From: Solirubrobacter pauli
GTDB lineage: Bacteria; Actinomycetota; Thermoleophilia; Solirubrobacterales; Solirubrobacteraceae
Reading direction: 5' to 3'
NCBI RefSeq assembly: GCF_003633755.1
Contig: NZ_RBIL01000001.1
Span: forward strand, 3,457,426 to 3,521,425
DNA length: 64,000 nt
Part shown: one piece after another, positions 44,211 through 52,688 of the stretch
How positions within the stretch are numbered: position 1 is the first letter of the stretch
How the letters are laid out: every line of letters starts with the position of its first letter
Translations under genes and position numbers: made by a program
Notes under the pieces: model-generated
What the model was told of the DNA's origin: nothing
Seen by the model: only the letters and a program-made list of their open reading frames with translations
Databases searched by the model: none

Positions 44211-46540
44211 TTGGCGGTCGTCTCCAGGTCGCGGATGAAGCTGCGCGTGCTGTCCGGGAGGTGGGCGAGCGTCTCGCGCTCGAGCACGTTGCCGTGCGCG
44301 CCGCGGTTGAGCGCGGCGATCAGCGCGGCCGGGCGGTCGCCGTAGCGGCGCTTGATCTCGGCGCCGACCTCGCCGTGGCGGCCGGCGTCGCCGAACAGCA
44401 CCAGCGCGAGCGTCTCGCGCAGCGACCGCGCCTCGGCGATCTGCTCGTCGGCCTCGGTGAGGTCCGTGCCGTGCTGGGCGGCGCGGCGGCGGACGATGTT
44501 CGCCGCGGCCGCCTCGACCGCGCTGCGGCAGAACATCGGCACCACGCGCGCCTGCACCTCGACCGGCAGCCGGTCCGGCTTGGCGTAGCCGCGCGCGCCG
44601 TCGAGGTAGCGCTGGACCGGGCTGCGCGAGACCTGCACGTCCACCGACGACTGCGCGCGGCGGTCGACGTGCAGCATCGTCGCGTCCAGCCGCAGCCGCC
44701 GGATCGCCTCCGGCAGACGGTCGTCGTGCGTGAAGACGATGATCTGGCGCGTGCGGGCGGCGCGGTGCAGCACCTTGGCCAGGCCGTCGACCTTCGCGGG
44801 GTCCATCGCCTGCACCGGGTCGTCGATCACGGCGAAGCGGAAGGGGGACTCCTCGAGCGCCGCGCGCGGGAGGAAGACCGACACGGAGAGCGCGAGCAGC
44901 TCGCCCTGGGACATCACGCCGAGCGCGTTGGCCTCGGTGTCGTCGGCGCGCACGTCGAAGTCCGCGCGGCCGCCCTTGCCGACCTTCTTGAGCGTGATCT
45001 CGTGCAGGTCGACCGAGCTGCCCTGGCGCAGCTCCTGCCAGTTGGCGATCGCGGACTGGGAGATCGGGGCGAAGCGCTCGCGTCGCAGCTCGTCGGTGGC
45101 GCCCTTGAGCCACTTCTCGGCGTCCTTGATCGCCTTCAGCGTGGCCGCCGCGGTCTCCACGTCCTTCGCGCGCCCGAGCCAGCCGCGCAGCTGGCCGGCC
45201 AGCTCCTGCCAGGCGGCGCCCTTGCGCTCGAGCTCGGTCGCGGCGCGCTGGGTGAGGTCGCGCAACGCGGCCGTCGAGGCCTTCAGCTCCTCCTCGCTCG
45301 CGCGCGCGAGCTCGAGCTCCTCGTCGACCAGCCCGAGATGCCGGGCGGCGTGCGGCGCGGCGAGCGCGTTGCCGTCCAGCAGCGACTCCACGCGCCGGCG
45401 CGCGACGGCCAGCTGCGCGTTCGCGCGCGTGAGCGCCTGCGCCTCCTCTTCGAGCTGCGCGGCCTCCTCCTGGGCGGCGGCGACCCACGCCTCGTCGAGC
45501 ACGTCGGGGGTCTTGCACACCGGGCAGTCGTCGGTGAGGCGCTGCGGGTCCTTGAACGCGAGCGCCTGGCGCAGCAGAGCGGCCAGGTTCGTGGCGCGCG
45601 CCGCGTCGGTGGCGCTCGCGTCGGCGTGCGCGCGCTCGGCGCCCTTGAGGTCCTGGAACGCGTCGCGGATGTCGGTGTCCGAGGGGAGCGCGAGCGCAGC
45701 CAGCCGGCGCAGCAGCGTCAGGTCCTCGGTGTAGCTCGGGGTCTCCTCCAGCAGCCCTTCCAGCTGCGCGAGGTCGGGCTTGCGGCCGCCGATCGCGGAC
45801 CCCACCAGCGCGGAGCGGTCGTCCTCGGGGTCGAGCCGGGCGAGCAGCTGGTCGCGCTCGGCTGTGACCGCTTTGCGCTGCCCGTCGAGCTGCAGGCGCG
45901 TCTGCGCGAGCTGCGCGGCGAGCGCGTCCAGGTCGCCGAGGCCGAGCACGGGCGTGAGCGCGTCGTACAGCGAGCTCAGCGTGTCGAACATCGTCGCCAG
46001 CTCCGCGTACGCGAGGAACGGCCGGAAGCTCGGCAGGTCGCGGTCCCAGCCGTGCTGCGCGAGCGTGGCGGCCGGTTGCGCGCGCCCGCTGGCGTCCCCG
46101 TACGGCGCGCCGTGCGGCCATTGCTGGTCCAGCGTGACGACCTCGCCGCCCTCGAGCTGCAGCTGCGCGGCGATCGTCGTCGGCGCGGTGTGGTGCAGGC
46201 ACTGCCACGTCTCGCTCCACGCCTTCGGACGCTTCTCCCAGCGCTTGAGCGCGCCGGTCATCAGCAGCTCCAGCCCTTCGGCGAACGACGACTTGCCGCT
46301 GCCGTTGCGGCCCACCACGACCGTGAGCCCGGGCGACGGGTCGAGCTTGAGCGTCGCCGGCCGCCCGATCCCCCGGAACCCCTCGACCGTGACCTCCTTC
46401 AGCCACACCGGCGGCGAGGTGTTCGTCGTCGGCGCGGGCGCGGCGCTGTCGGCGGCCACCTCGATCACGCGCTTGGCCTCGTCGTCGAGGTCGCTCGCGC
46501 CGAGCCGCTCCAGCAGGAGGGTGCGAAGTACCGGATCCAT
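44207..46540 (-). CDS. Rad50/RloC-like ATPase with CxxC hook and HEPN-like tail
   Basis: The 777-residue protein is an SMC-type ABC ATPase. Walker A is GRNGSGKSS at 77-85, and coiled-coil arms flank a zinc-hook motif CPVC (C339/C342). The ABC signature is MSQGE at 543-547, Walker B VIDDP at about 572-576, and the H-loop His605 in FTHDD. After the ATPase come about 140 helical residues with R672-SAV-E676 and N745-RGA-H749, the residue set of PrrC/RloC anticodon nucleases and other HEPN RNases. RloC has the same order (ATPase, zinc hook, nuclease). ATG 46540 fits the family start; a GTG 18 codons upstream is possible. The HEPN-like and patatin genes follow with overlaps. Confidence 0.85.
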   Translation of the reverse strand: MDPVLRTLLLERLGASDLDDEAKRVIEVAADSAAPAPTTNTSPPVWLKEVTVEGFRGIGRPATLKLDPSPGLTVVVGRNGSGKSSFAEGLELLMTGALKRWEKRPKAWSETWQCLHHTAPTTIAAQLQLEGGEVVTLDQQWPHGAPYGDASGRAQPAATLAQHGWDRDLPSFRPFLAYAELATMFDTLSSLYDALTPVLGLGDLDALAAQLAQTRLQLDGQRKAVTAERDQLLARLDPEDDRSALVGSAIGGRKPDLAQLEGLLEETPSYTEDLTLLRRLAALALPSDTDIRDAFQDLKGAERAHADASATDAARATNLAALLRQALAFKDPQRLTDDCPVCKTPDVLDEAWVAAAQEEAAQLEEEAQALTRANAQLAVARRRVESLLDGNALAAPHAARHLGLVDEELELARASEEELKASTAALRDLTQRAATELERKGAAWQELAGQLRGWLGRAKDVETAAATLKAIKDAEKWLKGATDELRRERFAPISQSAIANWQELRQGSSVDLHEITLKKVGKGGRADFDVRADDTEANALGVMSQGELLALSVSVFLPRAALEESPFRFAVIDDPVQAMDPAKVDGLAKVLHRAARTRQIIVFTHDDRLPEAIRRLRLDATMLHVDRRAQSSVDVQVSRSPVQRYLDGARGYAKPDRLPVEVQARVVPMFCRSAVEAAAANIVRRRAAQHGTDLTEADEQIAEARSLRETLALVLFGDAGRHGEVGAEIKRRYGDRPAALIAALNRGAHGNVLERETLAHLPDSTRSFIRDLETTAK

Positions 46541-46648
46541 CGACCCGCGATCGTAGAACCCGGCGCGGTCGCCGAGCGCGGCGGCCGCTCTCACGACCGC
46601 CGCGTTCCGGGCGCGGACACGCGGCGCAGGCCGCGCGCCCGTCGAAGA

Positions 46649-46894
46649 CTACGCCAGGACCAGCGCCTCGGCGCGCAGGCGCAGGCCGCCCGCCAGCGCC
46701 GTGCGCAGCTCGTCGGCGTCGTAGCGCGCCAGCTGCCCGGTCACCCACGGGATGCCGAAGCCGGGGACCGTCATGGCCTCCGCGGTGGTGATCCACACGT
46801 AGCCCAGGTCGCCGACGCGGAAGCTCTGCACCATCGGCTCCCCGTCGAAGCGGTGGGCGTGATCGGTGTTCGGCTGCTCACGAATCAGATCCAC
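46649..46894 (-). CDS. Small protein of unknown function (81 aa)
   Basis: I do not recognise it. The start at GTG 46894 is supported by GGGAGG 8 nt upstream; an earlier GTG at 46945 has none. The product has a beta-rich middle (MVQSFRVGDLGYVWITTAEA) and a C-terminal helix (DELRTALAGGLRLRAEALVLA). It is separated from the ATPase gene by 108 nt, so co-transcription is possible but not certain. Confidence 0.55.
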   Translation of the reverse strand: MDLIREQPNTDHAHRFDGEPMVQSFRVGDLGYVWITTAEAMTVPGFGIPWVTGQLARYDADELRTALAGGLRLRAEALVLA

Positions 46895-46970
46895 GCGCGC
46901 AGCCTCCCGGGTGGCGGTGGGGCGCGTCAACGCGCCAACGGCCACAACCCCCCGGCCGGGCTAATGCGCG

Positions 46971-47243
46971 CTATTCCGAATGTCGGAGCAGGTAGTCGAT
47001 GTAGATCGGGCGGCGCGCGTCCATGGCCTCCTCGTCATGGCGCAGGACGTCCAGGACCTGGCGGCTCCAGTGCGCGACCTCTTCCTGGCCCTGCTCGGCG
47101 TCGCCCTCGGCGGCTTCGGCGGCCGGGGTCTCGGACAGCAGCCGCCAGAAGAACTTCACATCGAGATGGTGCTCGGCGCGCTTGACGGCGCGGTCGTGCA
47201 GCTCACGGGAGGACAGCGCGTCGAGCTCTTCGAAGGTGGTCAC
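46971..47243 (-). CDS. Small conserved protein of unknown function (90 aa)
   Basis: The 90-residue product is helical and acidic, with RELHDRAVKRAEHHLDVKFFWRLL in the first half and ARRPIYIDYLLRHSE at the end. I recall similar small proteins in other actinobacteria without assigned function. The GTG start overlaps the TGA of the GGDEF-EAL gene by 4 nt. A TAACCT box 7 nt upstream could also give a separate leaderless transcript. Confidence 0.7.
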   Translation of the reverse strand: MTTFEELDALSSRELHDRAVKRAEHHLDVKFFWRLLSETPAAEAAEGDAEQGQEEVAHWSRQVLDVLRHDEEAMDARRPIYIDYLLRHSE

Positions 47244-49270
47244 GGCTCGGAGGTTATCCGCGGACCGGGTGCGCCGAACAGGTACCCCTGGGCGTACGGG
47301 CATCCGAGCGCGAGCAGCTGCGCGGCCTGCTCCTCGTCCTCCACGCCCTCGGCGACGGCGGCGATGCCGAGGGCGGAGGCGAGCGACACGATCGCCGCGA
47401 CGATCGCGGCGTCGCCGGGGGACGTGCCGAGCGCGGCGACGAACGAGCGGTCGATCTTGACGGCGCGCACGGGGAGGTCGCGCAGCGAGGAGTAGCCCGT
47501 GCCGAAGTCGTCCAGCACGAGCCCGACGCCCAGCTCGCGCAACGCGGCCACGTTGGCACGAGCCGTCTTCGGCGCGCCCTGGAGCACGCGCTCCTGCAGC
47601 TCCAGCCGCAGCCGGCCGGGCGGCAGGCCGCTCGCGTCGAGGGCGTCGGCGACCACGGTGGGCAGGTCGGGCTGCGCGAGCTGGCGCGGCGAGAGGTTGA
47701 CCCACACCGCCGGGCCGTCCTCGGCGCGCCCGAACGCCGATGCGCTCTCCCGGCAGGCCTGCATCAGCGTCCAGGCGCCGATCTCGACGATCAGCGCGCT
47801 CTCCTCCGCGACGCCGATGAAGTCCGCCGGGGCGCTCATCACGCCGCCCGGCGAGTCCCACCGCAGCAGCGCCTCGTGCCCGATCACCGTGCGGTCGGCC
47901 AGCGCCACGATCGGCTGGAAGGCGAGCCGCAGCTGGCCGAGCGAGAGCGCGCGCTCGAGCGCGGCCGCCGTGCGCAGGCGCTCGCGCGCGTGCCGGCGCA
48001 AGCGCGTGTCGAACACCTCGACGCGGCCGCGGCCCTCGGCCTTGGCGCGGTAGGCGGCGGCGTCGGCGTCCGCCAGCAGCGCGTCCGGGTCCTGGCGGCC
48101 GGCCGCCCCCAGCGCGATGCCGATCGAGGCGGAGAGGCGATGCTCGATGCCGTCGACGTCCAGCGGCTCGTGCAGCGCCTCGGTCAGGCGGTGGCCGAGC
48201 GCGATCGCCGTGTGCTCGTCGATGTCCTCGCAGACGACCACGAACTCGTCGCCGCCGAGCCGCGCGACCGTGTCGGCCGGGCGGACCGTCGCCACGAGCC
48301 GGCGTGCCAGCGCGATCAGCAGCGCGTCCCCCGCCGCGTGGCCGTAGAGGTCGTTGACGGCCTTGAAGTCGTCGAGGTCGATGAACAGCACGCACGCGGC
48401 GCCGTCGTCGCGGCTCGTGCGCGCGAGCGCGTGGATGAGCCGCTCCCGGCACAGCGCCCGGTTCGCGAGCCCGGTCAGCGGGTCGTGCAGCGCCTCGTGG
48501 CGCATCCGCTCGTCCCCGCGCAGGCGCCCGAACGCGGTCGCGAGCACGTTCGCCATCGCGCGCAGGAAGCTCTCCTCGTCGAGCCCGAGGTCGCCCTCCA
48601 CGCAGATCTCGCCGAAGACCTCGTCGCCCGACGCGATCTCGAACGTCGTCAGGTCCTCGCTGTCGCCGCCCCAGCCGGCGAGCACCTCGTCACCGCGCCG
48701 CACGACGACGTACTCGAGCGCGAGCGTCTCGCGCATGCGGTCGACCGCCTCCACGGCGAGGTCGCCGACGTCGGCGCCGGACAGCGCGCGCCCGCCCAGC
48801 GCCGCGATCGCCGCCTGCTGGCGCGACTGGCGCTGCAGCCGCGCCATCGCCTCGCGGTAGGTCGTCATGTCGCGCCCGATCGCGAGCAGGAGCGGCCCCG
48901 CCTCGGTCTCGACGATGCCCCAGCTCATCTCGCCCACGAACTCGCTGCCGTCGCGGCGCAGGCCGTCGGCGCGGATCGTGAACCGCAGCGGGTGCTCGGT
49001 CGCGAAGTACAGCTCCATGTTGCGCGTGTAGCGCGCCCGCACCGCCTCCGGCCAGAGGACCTGGACCGGCCGCCCGACCAGCTCGCCCGGGTCGTACCCG
49101 AACAGCGTCTCGGCGTGCGCGTTGACGAACACGATCCGTCCGTCGCGGCCAGTCGCCACGGTGGCGTCCGGCAGGCCCTCGAGCACGGCCCGCAGCGCCT
49201 TCTCGCCGAAGAGCAGCCGTTCCAGCTCGCTGGAATCCGTCCCCCCGGCCTCGTACTCGTCGGCATCCAT
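47240..49270 (-). CDS. PAS-GAF-GGDEF-EAL protein
   Basis: The 676-residue cytosolic protein has a PAS domain (about 24-140), a GAF-like region (about 150-255), GGDEF (about 262-420) and EAL (about 430-670). GGDEF is intact (RLGGDEFVVV) with an RPAD inhibitory site upstream. EAL landmarks are GHEALLRW, LELQER, DDFGTGYSSL, VKIDRSF, AEGVED and QGYLFG, so both activities look possible. No membrane segment. It follows the VOC gene by 26 nt and is coupled to the 90-residue gene. Confidence 0.93.
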   Translation of the reverse strand: MDADEYEAGGTDSSELERLLFGEKALRAVLEGLPDATVATGRDGRIVFVNAHAETLFGYDPGELVGRPVQVLWPEAVRARYTRNMELYFATEHPLRFTIRADGLRRDGSEFVGEMSWGIVETEAGPLLLAIGRDMTTYREAMARLQRQSRQQAAIAALGGRALSGADVGDLAVEAVDRMRETLALEYVVVRRGDEVLAGWGGDSEDLTTFEIASGDEVFGEICVEGDLGLDEESFLRAMANVLATAFGRLRGDERMRHEALHDPLTGLANRALCRERLIHALARTSRDDGAACVLFIDLDDFKAVNDLYGHAAGDALLIALARRLVATVRPADTVARLGGDEFVVVCEDIDEHTAIALGHRLTEALHEPLDVDGIEHRLSASIGIALGAAGRQDPDALLADADAAAYRAKAEGRGRVEVFDTRLRRHARERLRTAAALERALSLGQLRLAFQPIVALADRTVIGHEALLRWDSPGGVMSAPADFIGVAEESALIVEIGAWTLMQACRESASAFGRAEDGPAVWVNLSPRQLAQPDLPTVVADALDASGLPPGRLRLELQERVLQGAPKTARANVAALRELGVGLVLDDFGTGYSSLRDLPVRAVKIDRSFVAALGTSPGDAAIVAAIVSLASALGIAAVAEGVEDEEQAAQLLALGCPYAQGYLFGAPGPRITSEP
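47251..47256 (-). promoter_or_regulatory. -10 box (TAACCT), leaderless type, for the 90-aa gene
   Basis: Minus-strand TAACCT ends 7 nt before GTG 47243. It is part of a 13-nt string, AGGTTATCCGCGG on the plus strand, that also occurs before larB (39069-39081). Confidence 0.35.
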
Positions 49271-49296
49271 CTACGGCTCGCCGAGAGCCTATCCGG

Positions 49297-49728
49297 CTAG
49301 AGCAGCCCTTTATCGCGCAATTGCGCGAGGGCCTCGTCGCGCTTGTCGAGGTCGAGGCCCATGCCGGCGAGCACCGCCGGCGTCTTCGTGAACTGGATGT
49401 CCCGGTAGTCGACGACCTCGACCCGGTTGCCCCACGGGTCGCGGAAGTCCAGCCGCGAACCCGGCTCGATCGCGACGTCGGCCGCCTCGAGGGCGGCCCG
49501 CACCGCGTCTTTGTCGTCGACCACGAGCCCGAAGTGGCGGCCGTGGTCGGGCCCTTGCTCGCGCCCTTCGGAGAGCGCGAGGAACTGGTCTCCCAGGTCG
49601 ATGAACGCCATGCCCGGGGCGACACCGCGCAGATGGAGCTCGAAGAACCGGCCGTAGAACTCGAGCGCCGCGTCGATGCTGTCGACTTCGAGCGCCACGT
49701 GGTTGATCCCGACGAGCTTGGAGAGCAT
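49297..49728 (-). CDS. VOC (glyoxalase/dioxygenase-fold) protein
   Basis: The 143-residue protein is a vicinal-oxygen-chelate fold protein. It opens with GINHVALEVDSIDAALEFYGRFFELHLRG, has the metal-type His in FGLVVDDKDAV, and FRDPWGNRVEVVDY near the end, giving a possible His/His/Glu metal site. The reaction is unknown. No ribosome-binding site lies before ATG 49728; instead the start is preceded by a 7-3-7 inverted repeat and, further up, by a five-codon ORF with a perfect ribosome site. Confidence 0.85.
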   Translation of the reverse strand: MLSKLVGINHVALEVDSIDAALEFYGRFFELHLRGVAPGMAFIDLGDQFLALSEGREQGPDHGRHFGLVVDDKDAVRAALEAADVAIEPGSRLDFRDPWGNRVEVVDYRDIQFTKTPAVLAGMGLDLDKRDEALAQLRDKGLL

Positions 49729-49729
49729 C

Positions 49730-49746
49730 GCGTGATCACATCACGC
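49730..49746. promoter_or_regulatory. Inverted repeat directly before the VOC start
   Basis: GCGTGAT-CAC-ATCACGC is a perfect 7-3-7 repeat one base upstream of ATG 49728. It could be an operator or a leader hairpin covering the start codon. Confidence 0.55.
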
Positions 49747-49767
49747 GCGGCTGACCGAAGGGGGCGA

Positions 49768-49785
49768 TTAGAACTTGAAGCCCAT
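49768..49785 (-). CDS. Five-codon leader ORF (MGFKF) before the VOC gene
   Basis: ATG-GGC-TTC-AAG-TTC-TAA is preceded by AGGAGG (plus-strand CCTCCT at 49793-49798) at a 7-nt spacing, the most canonical ribosome site near this operon. It ends 39 nt before the VOC start, which has no ribosome site of its own. It may be a leader peptide or a ribosome loading site for the downstream gene. It could also be chance. Confidence 0.4.
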   Translation of the reverse strand: MGFKF

Positions 49786-49812
49786 GACGTGTCCTCCTGA
49801 CAACGGTGATCG

Positions 49813-49860
49813 ACGCCCGCCGAGGGCGTGTTTTGCAGGGATTTTGCGACTTGGAGTCGC
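49813..49860 (-). promoter_or_regulatory. Two hairpins in the VOC leader region
   Basis: ACGCCC-N5-GGGCGT (49813-49829) and GCGACT-TGG-AGTCGC (49846-49860) lie upstream of the mini-ORF in the 188-bp gap before the VOC gene. With the start-proximal repeat they would give a structured minus-strand leader. Further upstream (to 49916) I see no other clear element. Confidence 0.4.
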
Positions 49861-49916
49861 GCTGTGCTCCGTTCATCGGTCACACAGCACGACTTCTGTA
49901 GCCCTACAAATCACAA

Positions 49917-51248
49917 CTACCCCGTACGGGGGAGGGCGTGCGCGTGCACGCGGCGGCCGAACGCCAACTCGGCCTCGAAGTCGGCGTCGTCGCCGTGGGC
50001 GAAGCGCAGCTCACCGGCGGTGAGCAGGCTGATGAAGACCTCGACCACGGTCGGGTCGAGCTGGTGGCCGGAGACGCGCCGCAGCTCCGCGACGGCGTCG
50101 GTGGGAGAGATCGGCTTGCGGTAGGAGTCGCGGGCGGTGATCACGTCGTAGGTGTCGGCGACGGCGAGCAGCCGGGCGCCGACCGGGATCTCCTCGCCCG
50201 CGAGCGCACGCGGGTAGCCGCGGCCGTCCCAGCGCTCGTGGTGCGCGTGCACGATCTCGGCGACCGGGCCGTAGCCGTCGATCCGCCGGACGATGTTCGC
50301 CCCATCCTCCGGGTGGCGCTTGACGGCCTCCCACTGCTCGTCGGTGAGCCGCGCGTCGGCGAGCAGGATCGAGTCCGGGAACGCGAACTTGCCGATGTCG
50401 TGCAGCAGGGCGGCGGTGTGCACGAGCTCCTGCTCGTCCTCGCTCCAGCCGAGCGCCTCGGCCAGGGCGCGGGCGTAGCGGGCGACCGCGGCGCTGTGGC
50501 GTGCCGTCATCCGGTCGCGCAGCGCGAGCGTCTCGATCATCGACACGAGCACGCCGAGCTGCAGCGCGGCCAGCCGCTCCGCCCGCTCGCGCGAGAGCAG
50601 CAGCTCGCGCAGCAGGTACTGGAACACGAGCAGCACGAGCAGCATCAGCGCGATCGCGGCCACGCCGGTGCGCACGTAGAACGCGGCGACGAGCGCGCAC
50701 AGCGCCGCGCTCAGCACCTCGCTCGGCAGGACCGGGATGAAGATCTTGCGGAACTCGCCCGCGAGCGAGACGCGCGTGGCGAACGCGTGGTGGCCGCCGA
50801 TCATGAGGAAGTTCATGAGGTTCGTGAGCAGGAAGACGCCGATCACGAGCAGCGGGAAGGCGGCGGACATCTCGCTGATGTCGGCGGCGTCGATGATCAG
50901 CCCGCCGACCAGCGGGAAGCTCGCGAACGTCGCCAGGTTCGCCAGCAGCAGCGGGCCGGGGGTGCGGGAGCGCAGCTGGTCGAGCAGGACGCTCGTGACG
51001 CCGATCGCGGCGGCCGGCGCGGGGCCGAGCAGCGCCATCGCCAGCACGAGCGCGAGGAACGAGCCGCTGATGCGCTGCCCGTGGTGGCGGACCGCGAACA
51101 GGTCGCTCGTGAGCGCGAGTCCGAGGATGACTGCGACGAGCGCCGGCGGGTCCCACTGGGCGCTGGTCGAGGTGAGTGCGGCCACGGCGATCGAAGCCGC
51201 CAGTACGGCGGCTTCGACGACGAACAGCAATGTCGATCGGGTCGACAT
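49917..51248 (-). CDS. Membrane HD-GYP phosphodiesterase
   Basis: The 443-residue protein has about six to seven membrane helices in residues 1-215 and a short linker. An HD-GYP domain follows (about 230-415) with HDIGKF at 283-288, a further metal His in KRHPEDG, HHERWDGRGYP at 336-346, and ADTYD. HD-GYP enzymes hydrolyse c-di-GMP to GMP. No receiver domain is present, so the membrane part is the likely sensor. A TAGTCT box is 9 nt before ATG 51248. Confidence 0.92.
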   Translation of the reverse strand: MSTRSTLLFVVEAAVLAASIAVAALTSTSAQWDPPALVAVILGLALTSDLFAVRHHGQRISGSFLALVLAMALLGPAPAAAIGVTSVLLDQLRSRTPGPLLLANLATFASFPLVGGLIIDAADISEMSAAFPLLVIGVFLLTNLMNFLMIGGHHAFATRVSLAGEFRKIFIPVLPSEVLSAALCALVAAFYVRTGVAAIALMLLVLLVFQYLLRELLLSRERAERLAALQLGVLVSMIETLALRDRMTARHSAAVARYARALAEALGWSEDEQELVHTAALLHDIGKFAFPDSILLADARLTDEQWEAVKRHPEDGANIVRRIDGYGPVAEIVHAHHERWDGRGYPRALAGEEIPVGARLLAVADTYDVITARDSYRKPISPTDAVAELRRVSGHQLDPTVVEVFISLLTAGELRFAHGDDADFEAELAFGRRVHAHALPRTG

Positions 51249-51318
51249 CGGTCGTCAAGACTAAGCCGTCCCTGCCCACTCCCTGCGAGTTTCCATCCAG
51301 GTTGGCGCTGGAGGTCGT

Positions 51319-52572
51319 TCAGCGGACCACGATGCCCCCGCCCGCGGAGGCCGCATGGCCGTCGACGGTCGTGCGCGCGTAGACGATCACCCCGCGATCG
51401 CGACGGATCGCCTGCGCGAGGATGCGCTTGCCCGCCCGCGTCAGGCGCACCCGCACGCGCCGTTGCTCACCGACAGGGATGCTGAAGCGTCGCGCGCGGC
51501 TCACGACGGGGCGGTTCCCGGCCGTGAGGCGCAGGGTTCCCGCGCACGCACCCGGACCGGACACGCAACGCACGGTCACGCGCAGGGTGGACGCCAGGCG
51601 CTGGGACGGCTGCTCGGGCAGCTCCAGCTCGGCGCGGGCGCACGGGCCCGGGCCGGCGCCGATCGCGAGCGGCGACTCGACCGGCGCGACCAGCAGACAG
51701 CCGTTCGCGCTCCACAGCACGTGCCGCTCGTCAGCGGTGAAGGACTCCAGCCGTCGCGTCGGGACGCCGAACGGGCGTACCGTGCCGTCCGGCTCGAGCA
51801 CCTTCAGCCCGTAGCTCTGGCGGTAGACGACCCGCGCGCCGGCGATCACGGGCCGGTAGCCCGTGCCGGCGATCCGGCGCGGTGCCCCGCCCGGCAGCAG
51901 GTCGTACAGGGACTCGGGCCCGGTGACCACGGCGGCGCGACCGTCCGGGCCGAGCGCGACCCAGTCGGGGAAGCCCGGGAACGACGGGGTGGCGACGACC
52001 GCGCCGGTCCGCCAGTTGCGGATCACGACCCGCTTGGCGTCCTCCTCCGCGTACGACATCAGGTCCCCCGCGACGGTGGCGGTCTGCGCGTCCCCCTGGT
52101 CCGGGATCGGCAGGACGTGCGCGCCGGCCGCGTCGTGCACGACGAGCCGGTCCTGCTCGTGCACGATCAGGCGGTCCCCGTCGACGGTCGCGGTGCGCAG
52201 ATCGGCCGCGCGTGCGTCGAGCGGGGCGACGCGGGTCCAGGGACCCGTCGGCGGACCGCTGAAGAGGTGCGAATCCAGCTCACCGTCCGGCGTCTCGACC
52301 AGCAGGTGCAGCGCCACCCGCTGCGCCGAGGCGGACAGCTCCGGCATCGGGGTGTGCCTGGGCGGCACGCGGTACGCGAACACCCGGCGCGGCGTCCCGC
52401 CCGTGAGCGGGACCGCGTAGACGCCCAGCTCGCGCCCGCGCGTGCGCGTGAAGAACGCGGAGTCGCCGGAGAGCGCGTACGCGTCGCCGCCCACGAGCGC
52501 GTCCCCGGGATCCAGCGTGGTGAGCGGCGTCGGCATGGCCAGGGCGCTCACAAGCGCGAGAGTGGTGAGCAT
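51319..52572 (-). CDS. Secreted beta-propeller-like protein
   Basis: The 417-residue product has a short signal peptide (MLTTLALVSALAMPTP). A run of beta-propeller blades follows (about 25-300; GDRLIVHEQDRLVVHDAAG, ALGPDGRAAVVTG, FTADERHVLWSANG). The C-terminal beta domain is rich in Arg, has paired Cys (VRCVSGPGACAGTLRL), and resembles the end of the protein at 23990-25171. Function unknown. ATG 52572 gives the best signal peptide; the frame is open further upstream. Confidence 0.72.
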   Translation of the reverse strand: MLTTLALVSALAMPTPLTTLDPGDALVGGDAYALSGDSAFFTRTRGRELGVYAVPLTGGTPRRVFAYRVPPRHTPMPELSASAQRVALHLLVETPDGELDSHLFSGPPTGPWTRVAPLDARAADLRTATVDGDRLIVHEQDRLVVHDAAGAHVLPIPDQGDAQTATVAGDLMSYAEEDAKRVVIRNWRTGAVVATPSFPGFPDWVALGPDGRAAVVTGPESLYDLLPGGAPRRIAGTGYRPVIAGARVVYRQSYGLKVLEPDGTVRPFGVPTRRLESFTADERHVLWSANGCLLVAPVESPLAIGAGPGPCARAELELPEQPSQRLASTLRVTVRCVSGPGACAGTLRLTAGNRPVVSRARRFSIPVGEQRRVRVRLTRAGKRILAQAIRRDRGVIVYARTTVDGHAASAGGGIVVR

Positions 52573-52688
52573 GCTCGACCCGAATACCCCGCCTGGGGCT
52601 AGCCGTACCCGGCTCGGGGGAGTCCGGTAGGTCGGCTCGCCGGGAGCCTCCACGGATTTCGGGCCCCGCTGAGCCGAACATCTGCAGC

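Noticed and set aside
49813-49834. Plus-strand rho-independent terminator (hairpin followed by GTTTT)
   Set aside because: No plus-strand gene ends nearby; the surrounding genes are on the minus strand, so it is better read as part of a minus-strand leader.
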